This document shows positions 1 through 9,449 of a stretch of 64,000 nucleotides of DNA, piece by piece (position 1 is the first letter of the stretch; every line of letters begins with the position of its first letter). Below the pieces are notes generated by a model. That model searched no databases and was not told where the DNA came from. It saw only the letters and a program-made list of their open reading frames with translations. The translations under genes and the position numbers were made by a program. Source of the stretch: Mesonia sediminis (GTDB taxonomy: Bacteria > Bacteroidota > Bacteroidia > Flavobacteriales > Flavobacteriaceae); contig NZ_JBHULZ010000023.1 in the NCBI RefSeq assembly GCF_042684705.1, positions 434,001-498,000 on the forward strand. The letters are read 5' to 3'.

Positions 1-1
1 T

Positions 2-1726
2 AAAAATCAAAAGGCTACTAGAATTGAAGTCAGCAACCAAACTATCGAACAAGAATATATAAAGCAATTAGAGGAAGAATTAAAAGATGTAAAACTTGAG
101 CTTCAAACATCTTTATCTAATTTAGAGACTAGTAATGAAGAGCTTCAAGCCGCGAACGAAGAACTATTGGCTTCTAATGAGGAATTGCAAAGTACTAATG
201 AAGAATTGCAAAGCGTTAACGAGGAAATTAATACTGTAAATGCAGAAAATATACAAAAGGTTGATGATCTCGAGCAATTGAATTCAGATATGAACAATTT
301 ACTAGAAAGCACCAATATAGGTACCATTTTTTTAGACAAAGAGTTATGTATCCGTAAATTCACACCTGCAATAAACAAACATTTTAATTTTATAGAGAGC
401 GATATTGGACGTCCTATCCATCATTTTACTGGTGCTTTTAACAAACGATCAAAAAATAAAATTGTAGAAAAGTGTAAACGCGTGTTGAAAAACGGTGGTG
501 TAATCGAGAAAAAAATTTTAACCCAAGATGGGACTAATTATCTACAACGTGTTTCTCCATTCTTTGATTCTAATGGTAATAAAAATGGTGTAGTAATTAC
601 TTATATTAACATAGAGTCTTTAGAAGAAGCTAAACGCAAACTAATGCTCAGCGAAAAAAGATTTAAATCATTTTACGAAGAAGACCCGGTAATGCATTTT
701 AGTGTAGACCCAATTACATCAAAAATAATTCATTGTAATCAAGAAGCTGCAGAAACCTTAGAATTTGCTAGTAAGGAAGAATTAAAAAACATCAATTTCT
801 TTAATCTTTACAAGAATAAGCAACAACTCAAGGCGCTTAAGTTTGAAAAACTATTTAAAGAAGAAAGCGAGCTTAAAAATGTAGAACTTGAAATGTGTTC
901 AAAAACAGGGAAAACCATTCCAATAATGCTTAATTTCACGGTAGAATATGATGAATTCGATAAGCCTATTCTTAACCGATTTACTTGTATAGATATTACC
1001 GAACTTAAAAAAACACAAAAAGCCTTAAGCAAACAAAAGAAAAACCTAGAACGCACAAATAAAGATTTAGAACAATTTGTGTCTATCTGCTCACATGACT
1101 TACAAGAGCCTTTAGCCACAATTAAGTTTGCTAGCGATGTTATAAATAAAGTGTACGCTAAAGAATTAGATGAAAAAGCAAAAACCTATATTACCTATAT
1201 CGATCAAGCTTGCGACCGACTTTCAGAGCAAATCAAAGCATTGTTAGAACATTCTCGAATTGGTAGAGATTCTGAAAAAAAACTTATAGATACCCAAGAA
1301 TTGGTCGAAGTAGTAAAGTATGATCTTGGTAAACGCATTAAAGAAACAAATGCCAAAGTATTTGTTGGTGACTTACCAAAAATTCGTGGCTACGAAGTTG
1401 AATTACGACTACTTTTCCAAAACCTATTAAGTAATGCTATAAAGTATAAAGATAAAAATCGCGACCCAGAAATTAGAATTTCTTCTTATCAAGATGGTAA
1501 ATACCGGGTCTTTTCAATTACCGATAACGGAATTGGTATACCTAAAGAAAATCAAAAACAAATTTTTGATATTTTCAATCGGGTACCTACAGAAGAAAAA
1601 TACGAAGGAACGGGCGTTGGGTTAGCACACGTAGAAAAAATTATTAGCTTGCATAAGGGAAGTATTTGGGTTGATTCTCAACCAGGTGCAGGTAGTACAT
1701 TTTATTTTAAATTGAAAGAAAAGTAA
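2..1726 (+). CDS. PAS-containing sensor histidine kinase, C-terminal part (5' end outside window)
   Basis: The frame is open from the first bases of the window, so this is the C-terminal part of a longer kinase. It starts with a coiled coil rich in repeated NEELQ-type heptads. Two PAS-like regions follow, then a HisKA helix with the phospho-acceptor box SHDLQEPL, and an ATPase domain with N box (NLLSNAIKYKDK), G1 (DNGIGIP) and G2 (GTGVGLAHVEKII). The NEELQ coiled coil before PAS is typical of kinases fused to CheB/CheR-like methylesterase and methyltransferase domains, so the missing N-terminus may carry those (inference). The stop codon is immediately followed by the TTG start of the phytochrome gene, so the two are probably co-transcribed and act in one phosphorelay. 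Confidence 0.9.
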   Translation, partial: KNQKATRIEVSNQTIEQEYIKQLEEELKDVKLELQTSLSNLETSNEELQAANEELLASNEELQSTNEELQSVNEEINTVNAENIQKVDDLEQLNSDMNNLLESTNIGTIFLDKELCIRKFTPAINKHFNFIESDIGRPIHHFTGAFNKRSKNKIVEKCKRVLKNGGVIEKKILTQDGTNYLQRVSPFFDSNGNKNGVVITYINIESLEEAKRKLMLSEKRFKSFYEEDPVMHFSVDPITSKIIHCNQEAAETLEFASKEELKNINFFNLYKNKQQLKALKFEKLFKEESELKNVELEMCSKTGKTIPIMLNFTVEYDEFDKPILNRFTCIDITELKKTQKALSKQKKNLERTNKDLEQFVSICSHDLQEPLATIKFASDVINKVYAKELDEKAKTYITYIDQACDRLSEQIKALLEHSRIGRDSEKKLIDTQELVEVVKYDLGKRIKETNAKVFVGDLPKIRGYEVELRLLFQNLLSNAIKYKDKNRDPEIRISSYQDGKYRVFSITDNGIGIPKENQKQIFDIFNRVPTEEKYEGTGVGLAHVEKIISLHKGSIWVDSQPGAGSTFYFKLKEK

Positions 1727-3916
1727 TTGAAAAAACACAAAGAAACTATTTTATCCAATTGTGATCGTGAGCCTATACATTTAATCAATCACATTCAGCC
1801 CTTTGGTACGCTGTTAGTACTTGATGAAAAATCCTTAAAGGTAATTCAATGTGCAAAAAATGCATCGGAATACTTAGTCTTTACGGAAACATTTATCGGT
1901 AAAAAAATTAGCTTCTTAATAGGAAAAGAACTAGAGCAAAGCATTGCAAATTTTAATCTTGGCAGTAAAAATCGTCTTGAATTTAGTGGAAAAGTTAATG
2001 CTACCCAATTTTCTTTTGTTGCTTATAAAACCAAACAAGGCATTTTACTTGAAGTAGAACGATTTACCATTTCAGACCCTATTGAGCTTCAAGATCAATT
2101 AACTACCATAACAGAAGCTTTGGGTTCTTCAGATTCTGCACTTGAAGCATGCCAAAATGCCGCAAACATAGTCAGTAAAATATTTAATTACGATCGTGTA
2201 CTAGTGTACCGCTTTGATAAAAATTGGAATGGCGAAGTCATAGCAGAATGCAAACAAAAAAACCAAACAAGCTGGCTAGGTTTACATTATCCTGCCACCG
2301 ATATTCCCCAACCGGCAAGGGCTTTATTTCTAAAACAAAAAATACGCATAATTGCAGATGTAGACTATCAGCCCATAATTATAGAGCCACAATTGAACCC
2401 TACAGATCAAAAAATAGTAGATCTCAGCAATTCAGAACTAAGAGGGGTTTCTCCAGTACATCTACAATACTTAAAAAATATGGGGGTAAATGCATCGCTT
2501 ACTACCTCTATAATTATAGAAGGGAAATTATGGGGACTTATAACTTGTCATCACAATGCTGCTAAAACCATAAACCGCACACAAAGGCAATTGTGCAGTA
2601 TATTGGTAGAAATATTTACGAATAAAATTAATAGCCTCAATTACAAAGCCGCTATAAAGGCCAACCAAGAAAGAAGTAAAATTGTAGAGCAATTAAAATT
2701 TCAAATAGACCTGGAAAAAGATTGGTCAAATGCTTTTTTGAGTCAAGCTGATAATTTGTTAGATCTATTCAATGCCCAAGCTCTAATCATCCTGCAAAAA
2801 AATAGAACTCAAATCATTGGTGAAAAAATCAATAAAGATTTTCAAATTAGAATTTCACAATTTTTAAAGCATCAAAAATCGGGTAGATTGGTTTCTTCTA
2901 AATTGAGTTTAGATTATCCAAAATATTTTACAGCGGCTGATTCTTGGGCTGGACTTTTATCATTAAAATTGAATGGGGAGCAAAATAATACCATCGTTTG
3001 GCTTCGAAAAGAAAAAATACAGCAAGTCAACTGGGGTGGTAAACCCAAGAAACCCGAAAAAATTATTGATGGTATTGCTTATTTAAATCCTAGAACTTCT
3101 TTTGCAAAATGGTCAAAACAAGTTGAAGGTCATAGCGAAGAATGGGATGAAGAGGATTTGAAATCAATCAAAATCATCAAAGAGCTATTGCAAAATCATT
3201 TGCTTCAACAGCAGCAAAATAAAATTAAAACGCTCAATAAAAGGTTAAAGCAAAACAATAAGGATCTCAAAGCTTTTAGTTATAGCGTCTCTCACGATTT
3301 GCGTTCCCCTCTAAGGGGCATTGAAGGGTTTACTAATATACTTTTAGAAAAACCAGGAATTGATGCGTCTACAGAGCAAATCGGTAATAAAATACTACAT
3401 TCTGTTAATTCGATGAACAATCTCATCGATGGCATTTTGAAATTGGCCACCCTCAACTTGAAAGAAATCAAAAGGCAAAACATCAAGGTGCGTGACTTAG
3501 TGCTGGGTTACCTAGAAGAAATCAATTTCTCAAATAAAGAAGGCATCCTCATTCAGATTGAAGAGGAAATTCCAGACCTTACTGGAGATTTCATTTTAAT
3601 TAAACAAGTCTTTACCAATTTAATTGATAATGCGTTAAAATATACGCAGCATAACAAAGATGCCAGAATAGTTATTGGTTATTCAACACAAAAAAACGCC
3701 TACTTCGTAAAAGACAATGGTATTGGGATTCACCCTTCGGCGCAAAAGAAAATTTTTAAATTATTTCAACGTTCTAGTGCGGCGCTCAAAAATTTTGAAG
3801 GAGAAGGAATTGGTTTAGCGCTTGTAAAGAAAATAGTAAAAAAGCATAACGGCAAAATTTTCATCGATTCTGAGGTAGATAAGTATAGCATTTTTTATAT
3901 ACAACTACCAAGCTAG
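1727..3916 (+). CDS. bphP: Bacteriophytochrome histidine kinase (PAS-GAF-PHY-HisKA-HATPase)
   Basis: This is a red/far-red photoreceptor kinase of 729 aa. The N-terminus has the biliverdin-attachment cysteine in the context NCDREPIHLINHIQPFG, matching the PAS-domain Cys of bacterial BphPs. The GAF domain has the PATDIP motif and the RGVSPVHLQYLKNMGV and ITCHH signatures. A PHY tongue-like PRTSF follows, then H-box SYSVSHDLRSPL, N box NLIDNALKYTQ, G1 DNGIGI and G2 GEGIGLALVKKI. The start is TTG at 1727, directly abutting the upstream TAA; no in-frame ATG lies near it and the chromophore Cys comes right after. A receiver gene and a heme oxygenase gene downstream complete the light-signalling set. 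The phosphotransfer target is not visible beyond the small receiver. Confidence 0.95.
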   Translation: MKKHKETILSNCDREPIHLINHIQPFGTLLVLDEKSLKVIQCAKNASEYLVFTETFIGKKISFLIGKELEQSIANFNLGSKNRLEFSGKVNATQFSFVAYKTKQGILLEVERFTISDPIELQDQLTTITEALGSSDSALEACQNAANIVSKIFNYDRVLVYRFDKNWNGEVIAECKQKNQTSWLGLHYPATDIPQPARALFLKQKIRIIADVDYQPIIIEPQLNPTDQKIVDLSNSELRGVSPVHLQYLKNMGVNASLTTSIIIEGKLWGLITCHHNAAKTINRTQRQLCSILVEIFTNKINSLNYKAAIKANQERSKIVEQLKFQIDLEKDWSNAFLSQADNLLDLFNAQALIILQKNRTQIIGEKINKDFQIRISQFLKHQKSGRLVSSKLSLDYPKYFTAADSWAGLLSLKLNGEQNNTIVWLRKEKIQQVNWGGKPKKPEKIIDGIAYLNPRTSFAKWSKQVEGHSEEWDEEDLKSIKIIKELLQNHLLQQQQNKIKTLNKRLKQNNKDLKAFSYSVSHDLRSPLRGIEGFTNILLEKPGIDASTEQIGNKILHSVNSMNNLIDGILKLATLNLKEIKRQNIKVRDLVLGYLEEINFSNKEGILIQIEEEIPDLTGDFILIKQVFTNLIDNALKYTQHNKDARIVIGYSTQKNAYFVKDNGIGIHPSAQKKIFKLFQRSSAALKNFEGEGIGLALVKKIVKKHNGKIFIDSEVDKYSIFYIQLPS

Positions 3917-3928
3917 CTAATATTACTT

Positions 3929-3936
3929 TATATTTG
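3929..3936 (+). promoter_or_regulatory. Candidate -7 promoter box for the receiver/heme oxygenase pair
   Basis: TATATTTG fits the Bacteroidota -7 consensus TAnnTTTG. It lies 19 nt before the ATG of the receiver gene, in the only gap of the phytochrome operon. No clear -33 box is visible. Confidence 0.35.
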
Positions 3937-3954
3937 TTTATAATTTGTTTTTAA

Positions 3955-4509
3955 ATGATAAATGAATCTTTTAGAATAGTGTTAATTGAGGATAATCCAA
4001 CCGATATTGAATTATTTAAGTTTCAATTAGAAAAAGTTTTATCTGACTTTCAATTGGTACATACCGATAATTTGAAAGAATTTGAAAGAAGTCTTAAAGA
4101 ATTTGTCCCCGATATAGTTTTTTCTGATTACAACCTACCAGATTGCACCGGTTTAGACGTACTGAGAAAAACTCAAGAAATCGATTCTGATATACCATTT
4201 TATTTTTTAACCGGAACTATAAACGATGAAGAACTGGCCGCAGAAACTATTTTGGCTGGAGCCGATGGCTATATTTTAAAAAAGCATTTACCTTATTTGA
4301 GTGAGAAATTAGCTCCGTTGTTCAAGCGTTTGTTATTTAATATGGAAGCGAAAGTAGAACTTAGGGAACGACAAAGAAATCAGAAAATTGCGATTAATAA
4401 AATCTACGATTATCTAGAAGAATTAAAATCAGATAATACAAATCATAAATCAAACATCAACAAAATAAAAGAAGAAATAGAAAAAGTAAATGATAACCAC
4501 TCGTCTTAA
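3955..4509 (+). CDS. Single-domain response regulator of the phytochrome operon
   Basis: This is a CheY-like receiver (about residues 6-125) followed by a roughly 55-residue charged helical tail with no DNA-binding domain. The acidic pocket is IEDNP near the start, the phospho-acceptor is D58 in FSDYNLPD, the switch Thr is in FYFLTGT and the conserved Lys is in YILKKH. Such stand-alone receivers typically take phosphate from the neighbouring phytochrome kinase and pass it on. The gene overlaps the next one (heme oxygenase) by 20 nt, indicating translational coupling. The C-terminal helix could dimerise or contact the kinase, but this is a guess. Confidence 0.9.
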   Translation: MINESFRIVLIEDNPTDIELFKFQLEKVLSDFQLVHTDNLKEFERSLKEFVPDIVFSDYNLPDCTGLDVLRKTQEIDSDIPFYFLTGTINDEELAAETILAGADGYILKKHLPYLSEKLAPLFKRLLFNMEAKVELRERQRNQKIAINKIYDYLEELKSDNTNHKSNINKIKEEIEKVNDNHSS

Positions 4510-5038
4510 AGAAGAAACAAAAGAACTACATCAAGCCGTTGAAAACGAGAATCTAGCCTATAAAATTATAAATCATACTATTTCTGCTAAAGAGTACCTT
4601 ATTTTGTTGAAACAAAACTATGCAGCATATAGCAGTGTTGAAAAGGCTATTTTAAAGTATGAAGAAAAGTACAAGCCAATAAAATTTGAACTTTTACTTA
4701 AAGATTTAAAGCAAGCTAATGCCAACATAGAAACCTTAAATTCCTCATTTAATTTAAAGAACAAAGACCAGAGTATAGGGGCTCAATACGTTATCAAGGG
4801 CTCAAGCCTTGGCGGTTCGTTTATTGCTAAGCAGATGCTAGATTGTCCCAAATTAAAACCTTTTTTACCAGCTTACTTTTTTAGCACCGATAAATCAGCT
4901 ATTAAAGATTGGAACAAATTTACACGATTCTTAAAAGAAAATGAAGCTGCCTTGAACCACGATGAAGTAATTGTAGGGGCAAAGAAAAGTTTTGAGCATT
5001 TTTTAGAGATTTTCACTATCCCACAGATAAACCAATAG
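4490..5038 (+). CDS. bphO: Biliverdin-producing heme oxygenase
   Basis: The 182-aa all-helical protein has the heme oxygenase layout. The likely proximal heme ligand is H14 in the N-terminal helix (RLKEETKELHQAVEN), and the distal-helix glycine motif is KGSSLGGSFIAKQM. The enzyme opens heme to biliverdin, iron and CO. Position next to a biliverdin-binding phytochrome shows its job is to supply the chromophore rather than mainly iron scavenging. The ATG lies inside the end of the receiver gene (20-nt overlap). Length matches bacterial BphO/HmuO proteins. Confidence 0.93.
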   Translation: MITTRLKEETKELHQAVENENLAYKIINHTISAKEYLILLKQNYAAYSSVEKAILKYEEKYKPIKFELLLKDLKQANANIETLNSSFNLKNKDQSIGAQYVIKGSSLGGSFIAKQMLDCPKLKPFLPAYFFSTDKSAIKDWNKFTRFLKENEAALNHDEVIVGAKKSFEHFLEIFTIPQINQ

Positions 5039-5132
5039 CAAAACCTAACCACAATAAAACACGGGTTAAAAAGTGCTAATTTCACTATAATAACCGATTT
5101 TTAAATTAAATTGAACTGCACAATTAAAGAAA

Positions 5133-6638
5133 ATGAATTTTAATAAACTAGTTACTTTAGGCCTCTTTTTTTTATCATTGAATACTTTTGCTCAAGATTT
5201 AAAATTAGCCACAGACACGCTTATAACCACCCAACATCAAATAAAAACCCAAAATAAGACGTTTTCTTACACAGCAGAAGTAGGAATGCTACCGGTTTAT
5301 GACTCAGAAGGTAAGGCTTTGGCAAGTCTACACTATACCTATTATTATAAGAATATTGGTAAAAAAGGAAAACAAGAAAAACAAAACAGACCCCTTCTTA
5401 TTTCTTTTAATGGTGGCCCTGGATCTGCATCAGCTTGGATGCATTTAGCCTTTACGGGTCCCAAATTGTTACAGATTGATGATGAAGGATACCCTATTCA
5501 ACCCTACGGAATTAAAGACAATCCGCACACCCTGCTGGATGTTGCCGATATAGTTTACGTAAACCCTGTAAATACGGGATATTCTAGAATAATAAAAACT
5601 AAGGATGCTTCGCCCAATCGCGATTTATTTTTTGGAATTAACGCCGATATAAATTATCTAGCCGATTGGCTTAATACATTTGTTACACGCAAAAATAAGT
5701 GGACCGCGCCCAAATACCTAATTGGTGAAAGCTATGGTGGTACACGCGTTTCTGGATTGGCATATGCACTGCAACAAAAACAATGGATGTACCTCAATGG
5801 TGTGATCCTCGTTTCTCCTGCAGACTATTTAAGTTTTGAGTCAGACACGCCACTTTCAAGTGCCTTATTTCTACCTTATTATACCGCTACTGCCTGGTAC
5901 CATAACCAATTGCCTCCCACTCTGCAAGAGAAAAAATTAGAAGAATTACTTCCTGTTGTAGAAGATTATGCAATGCAAAATCTTTTACCTGCATTAGCAA
6001 TGGGAAATTCTTTGAGTAAAAACAAAAAAGATGCTATTGCACAACAGTTGGCTAATTTTACAGGAATAGACAAAGAAGAATTTTTGGCCTATGAGCTTGC
6101 ATTGCCAAGCCAAGTATTTTGGAAAAAACTTTTAAAAGACCAACCCGAGTTGAGTGTAGGTAGGTTAGATAGTAGATACAAAGGTCTAGATAAATATACC
6201 GCTGGAGAAAGACCCGATTACAATTCAGAATTAATCGCCTGGTTGCAAGCTTTTACGCCTGCCATTAATTATTATATGCAAGAAGAATTACAGTTTAAAA
6301 CCAACTATAAATACAATATGTTCGGACCGGTTCACCCGTGGGACCGAAATAACAATCAAACCCGCGAACAATTGCGAAAAGCCATGGCACAAAATCCGTA
6401 TTTGCATGTGCTTTATCAAACCGGTATTTATGATGGTGCTACCACCTACTTTCATTCCAAATATAGTATGCGTCAATTAGACCCTAGTGGAAATTTAAAA
6501 GATAGAATTGAATTTAAAACCTACTTGAGCGGACATATGATGTACTTACGTGAGCAAGATTTAATTCAATCTACTCAAGATTTAAGAGAATTTATCTTAA
6601 AAACCAGTACTCCAAAGAAAGCTGCCAAATATGATTAA
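5133..6638 (+). CDS. Secreted S10-family serine carboxypeptidase
   Basis: This 501-aa protein has a Sec signal peptide (hydrophobic core then NTFAQ, about residues 1-20) and a peptidase S10 alpha/beta hydrolase fold. Visible family motifs are FNGGPGSAS near residue 95 for the oxyanion hole, the nucleophile S200 in GESYGG, the likely catalytic D434 in GIYDGATTY, and H468 in LSGHMMYL. The family removes C-terminal residues from peptides at acidic pH. Here it would act in the periplasm or outside the cell, probably in peptide scavenging. It overlaps the next gene, another exported hydrolase, by 8 nt. Confidence 0.92.
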   Translation: MNFNKLVTLGLFFLSLNTFAQDLKLATDTLITTQHQIKTQNKTFSYTAEVGMLPVYDSEGKALASLHYTYYYKNIGKKGKQEKQNRPLLISFNGGPGSASAWMHLAFTGPKLLQIDDEGYPIQPYGIKDNPHTLLDVADIVYVNPVNTGYSRIIKTKDASPNRDLFFGINADINYLADWLNTFVTRKNKWTAPKYLIGESYGGTRVSGLAYALQQKQWMYLNGVILVSPADYLSFESDTPLSSALFLPYYTATAWYHNQLPPTLQEKKLEELLPVVEDYAMQNLLPALAMGNSLSKNKKDAIAQQLANFTGIDKEEFLAYELALPSQVFWKKLLKDQPELSVGRLDSRYKGLDKYTAGERPDYNSELIAWLQAFTPAINYYMQEELQFKTNYKYNMFGPVHPWDRNNNQTREQLRKAMAQNPYLHVLYQTGIYDGATTYFHSKYSMRQLDPSGNLKDRIEFKTYLSGHMMYLREQDLIQSTQDLREFILKTSTPKKAAKYD

Positions 6639-7794
6639 ACATTCCCTTAGTTTTGTAACCTTAGTAATATATCTATGTACACAAGCGCTATTTGCCCAAT
6701 ACGTGCAACCCATAAACTTTGGCAGCAGCCAAAGCTTTGAGGTACTTACTTGGAATACTGAATGGTTTCCTAAAAACGGATACAAATCCGTAAATTACCT
6801 AACAGAGTTTGTTGATGAGCTTGATGCAGACCTTATTGCCTTTCAAGAAATAGATGATATTGGTGCTTTTAATCAGGTGGCAAATAATTTAAGTAAATAT
6901 AATGCTATTACCTACTCTTCAGACTTTGCGGGATTGGCATTTTTATATAATGCTAATGTGATACAAGTGCTAGATGTTTATGAAATCTACACCTCCAATC
7001 AATACTGGCAAGCGTTCCCAAGGGCTCCATTAATTTTAAAAATCGATTATTTAGGCGAAGAAATTTATATTATAAACAATCATTTTAAATGTTGCGGAGA
7101 TGGCAATTTAAATCAAAACGACAACAATGACGAAGAAAACAGAAGATTACAGGCCAGTACTCTTATTGATCAATATATATCGGGAAACTTAATGGGTAAA
7201 AAAGTAATTCTACTGGGTGATTTGAATGATGTGCTTACAGATGCTCCAGCCAATAATGTTTTTGCCCCATTTTTAAATAACGCTAACTTGTACCTATTCA
7301 CCGATTTAGCAATAGCAAATGGATCAAGCAGCCAATGGTCTTACCCTAACTGGCCGTCACATTTAGATCATATTGCAATCACCCAACCTTTATTTTCTAG
7401 CTTCCAAAGCCCTCAAGCCAATTGCACTACTTTACTTTTAGAAAATTATTTGGGTAACGGCTGGCAAGAATATGATCAGAACCTAAGTGACCACAGACCT
7501 GTCGCCTTAAGTCTACCAAATGCAAGTTTAGGCATTAAAGAACCTAAAATAGAAAGTAAAATTATTGTTAGTCCCAATCCAACTCAAGATTCTACTAAAA
7601 TAGAGTGGTCTAGCAATTTACTTCTTAAAAACATAGATTTATTAGATATTAATGGAAATCTGCTAAAGAGCTACACTCCAAAACATAAGGCCAATACGTT
7701 GCAAGTTAATTTTAGTTCATTTGCTGCTGGACTTTATTTTTTACGCTTTCGCGGATTAAAAAACCTCACTATAAAGAAGTTAATTATAAAATAA
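6631..7794 (+). CDS. T9SS-exported endonuclease/exonuclease/phosphatase-family protein
   Basis: The 387-aa protein has a signal peptide (about 1-22, ending ALFAQ). An EEP fold carries the metal and catalytic motifs LTWNTEW, AFQEID, NNHFK, GDLNDV, SHLDHI and SDHRP in the correct order. From about residue 310 there is a type A T9SS sorting domain (VSPNPTQDST ... LYFLRF ... KKLIIK), which in this phylum sends cargo through the outer membrane. Substrates could be extracellular DNA or phosphoesters; the family alone does not decide. The ATG overlaps the end of the peptidase gene, suggesting joint expression of two secreted scavenging enzymes. Confidence 0.9.
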   Translation: MIKHSLSFVTLVIYLCTQALFAQYVQPINFGSSQSFEVLTWNTEWFPKNGYKSVNYLTEFVDELDADLIAFQEIDDIGAFNQVANNLSKYNAITYSSDFAGLAFLYNANVIQVLDVYEIYTSNQYWQAFPRAPLILKIDYLGEEIYIINNHFKCCGDGNLNQNDNNDEENRRLQASTLIDQYISGNLMGKKVILLGDLNDVLTDAPANNVFAPFLNNANLYLFTDLAIANGSSSQWSYPNWPSHLDHIAITQPLFSSFQSPQANCTTLLLENYLGNGWQEYDQNLSDHRPVALSLPNASLGIKEPKIESKIIVSPNPTQDSTKIEWSSNLLLKNIDLLDINGNLLKSYTPKHKANTLQVNFSSFAAGLYFLRFRGLKNLTIKKLIIK

Positions 7795-7795
7795 C

Positions 7796-8161
7796 ATGGA
7801 AATAGCGATAATAGCTCACGACGGTAAAAAGGCAGAAATGGTTCAATTTCTTAATGAACATGCCGATTTTTTTCATCAAGAGCACATCAGTTTGGTGTCT
7901 ACTGGCACTACCGGTAAAAAAGTTAAAAGAGCGGGTTTTGAAGTACTGCGCTTACTTTCTGGTCCACTTGGTGGAGATGCCCAAATCGCTGCCCGAGTAG
8001 CCGAGGGTAAATGTGATATGGTTCTCTTTTTTAGAGATCCATTAGAGAAACACCCTCATGAACCAGATGTATTGATGCTACTACGCATTTGCGATGTGCA
8101 CGATGTACCACTGGCCAGTAATCCAGCAACTGCAACGCTTCTTATAAATGCTGTTAAATAA
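7796..8161 (+). CDS. mgsA: Methylglyoxal synthase
   Basis: A compact 121-aa protein matching MgsA from end to end: IIAHDGKK, the phosphate-binding STGTTGK, the catalytic SGPLGGDAQ with D61 as likely general base (E. coli D71), and FFRDPLEKHPHEPDV with H88 and D91. It converts dihydroxyacetone phosphate to methylglyoxal and phosphate, a cytosolic overflow bypass of lower glycolysis. It starts one nucleotide after the preceding stop, so it may be in the same transcript as the exported hydrolases, although no functional link is evident. It is shorter than the E. coli enzyme at the C-terminus, as is common in this phylum. Confidence 0.93.
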   Translation: MEIAIIAHDGKKAEMVQFLNEHADFFHQEHISLVSTGTTGKKVKRAGFEVLRLLSGPLGGDAQIAARVAEGKCDMVLFFRDPLEKHPHEPDVLMLLRICDVHDVPLASNPATATLLINAVK

Positions 8162-8220
8162 TTACTAGCATCACTTTTTATTTGTGTATTTTTAATTAAA
8201 TTAACACAAATTTTAAAGCC

Positions 8221-8652
8221 ATGACAACTAGTGATACTAAAAACCCATTGATTAAACAGGCTAGGATTATTCATTATCAAATTCATCAAATGATAAATGA
8301 ACTAGAATACCGCAATCGTCAAAGTGAGAATTCAAAATCGGTTTACCGTAAAAATCTACTTGAAGATAGCCTGCATTATATGCGCAAAAACGCAAACGTA
8401 CTTTTAGCCAAACTTTCTAGTGCTCAACAAATAGACTCTTATTGCTATAAAATGGAAAGCGCTTGGCTGATTCGAAAAGCTATAAGAGAACTAAAAAACG
8501 ATATAAAAAGTTTAGAATTAAGCGGATTTGCAATCAAAAATCAAAGCAAGGTTTTAAGCCTTGAAATTGAGCAATTTAAAAATTTGTTTGCTCCTTGGGT
8601 TAAAAATATTCAACCCAAAACAGGAGAACAAGATGAGTGGGGTTTTATTTAA
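8221..8652 (+). CDS. Hypothetical helical protein
   Basis: A 143-aa cytosolic protein predicted to be almost wholly alpha-helical, with many charged residues and no signal peptide, membrane segment or recognisable motif. It ends in EQDEWGFI. It starts with ATG 59 nt after mgsA and precedes the flavoprotein reductase. The AT-rich spacer upstream (8162-8220) leaves room for its own promoter. I do not recognise the family. Confidence 0.7.
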   Translation: MTTSDTKNPLIKQARIIHYQIHQMINELEYRNRQSENSKSVYRKNLLEDSLHYMRKNANVLLAKLSSAQQIDSYCYKMESAWLIRKAIRELKNDIKSLELSGFAIKNQSKVLSLEIEQFKNLFAPWVKNIQPKTGEQDEWGFI

Positions 8653-8700
8653 GCCAGGCCTTTATCTTGATGTTTAAAATTCACTTAAAATGGCACATTT

Positions 8701-9369
8701 ATGACATATGAACTTGATATCCTATCCATTAAAACCTTAACCCATAATGTTAAACGTTTTAGAATATCTAAACCAAATAATTATATTTTTATTCCTGGAC
8801 AAGCTACCAACGTAGCGATAAATAAGCCAGGATGGCGAGATAAAAAACGAGCGTTTACAATCACAAGTTTACCCGATGATGAAAGCTTAGAGCTGATCAT
8901 AAAAATCTATCCTGAACATAACGGAGTTACCAAAGCATTAAATGATTTAAGGCCGGGCAACCAATTGTTATTAGAAGAACCTTGGGGTAAATTAACCTAT
9001 AAAGGACCAGGATTATTTATTGCCGGAGGTACGGGAATTACTCCATTTTTAGCCATTTTTAGAATGCTAGAGCAGCAAAATAAATTAGAGAAGATAAAAT
9101 TGCTTTACGCAAACAAAACTTCCAAGGATATAATACAAGAAAATGAATTGAGTATATTACTAGAAGAGAGGGTTCAATTTATACTTACAAATGAAGATAA
9201 AAGTGAGTATAAAAAAGCTTACTTAGACTTGGATTTTTTAAGACATAAAATTCAAAATAAACAGCAATACTTCTATGTTTGCGGTCCTGCAGAAATGACT
9301 AAGCATATACGTCAGTACCTAAAGACTATGGCCGTTGAAGAGCACTTTATAATTTTAGACGATCAATAA
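8701..9369 (+). CDS. FAD/NAD(P)-binding ferredoxin-reductase-like flavoprotein
   Basis: A 222-aa FNR-superfamily oxidoreductase with no fused ferredoxin or globin domain. The FAD-binding beta-barrel carries RAFTITS. The NAD(P)-binding domain carries GGTGITPFLAIF and the C-terminal YVCGPAEMT. It would transfer electrons between NAD(P)H and a small carrier such as flavodoxin or ferredoxin. The partner is not encoded nearby. The end lacks the aromatic tail typical of plant-type FNR. A possible -7-like box downstream belongs to the next gene. Confidence 0.88.
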   Translation: MTYELDILSIKTLTHNVKRFRISKPNNYIFIPGQATNVAINKPGWRDKKRAFTITSLPDDESLELIIKIYPEHNGVTKALNDLRPGNQLLLEEPWGKLTYKGPGLFIAGGTGITPFLAIFRMLEQQNKLEKIKLLYANKTSKDIIQENELSILLEERVQFILTNEDKSEYKKAYLDLDFLRHKIQNKQQYFYVCGPAEMTKHIRQYLKTMAVEEHFIILDDQ

Positions 9370-9416
9370 TCTGTCAATTATTCATTTTACTTTTACCTGA
9401 ATTGAGTTAATTCTTT

Positions 9417-9424
9417 TATTTTTG
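9417..9424 (+). promoter_or_regulatory. Candidate -7 box upstream of the DUF808 gene
   Basis: TATTTTTG fits TAnnTTTG and lies 26 nt before the ATG at 9450. A matching -33 TTTG is not evident. Confidence 0.4.
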
Positions 9425-9449
9425 GTTCATTTAAAACTAAAACCTAATC

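Noticed and set aside
2224..2565. 113-codon frame inside the phytochrome gene
   Set aside because: It is an out-of-frame shadow of the conserved GAF domain.
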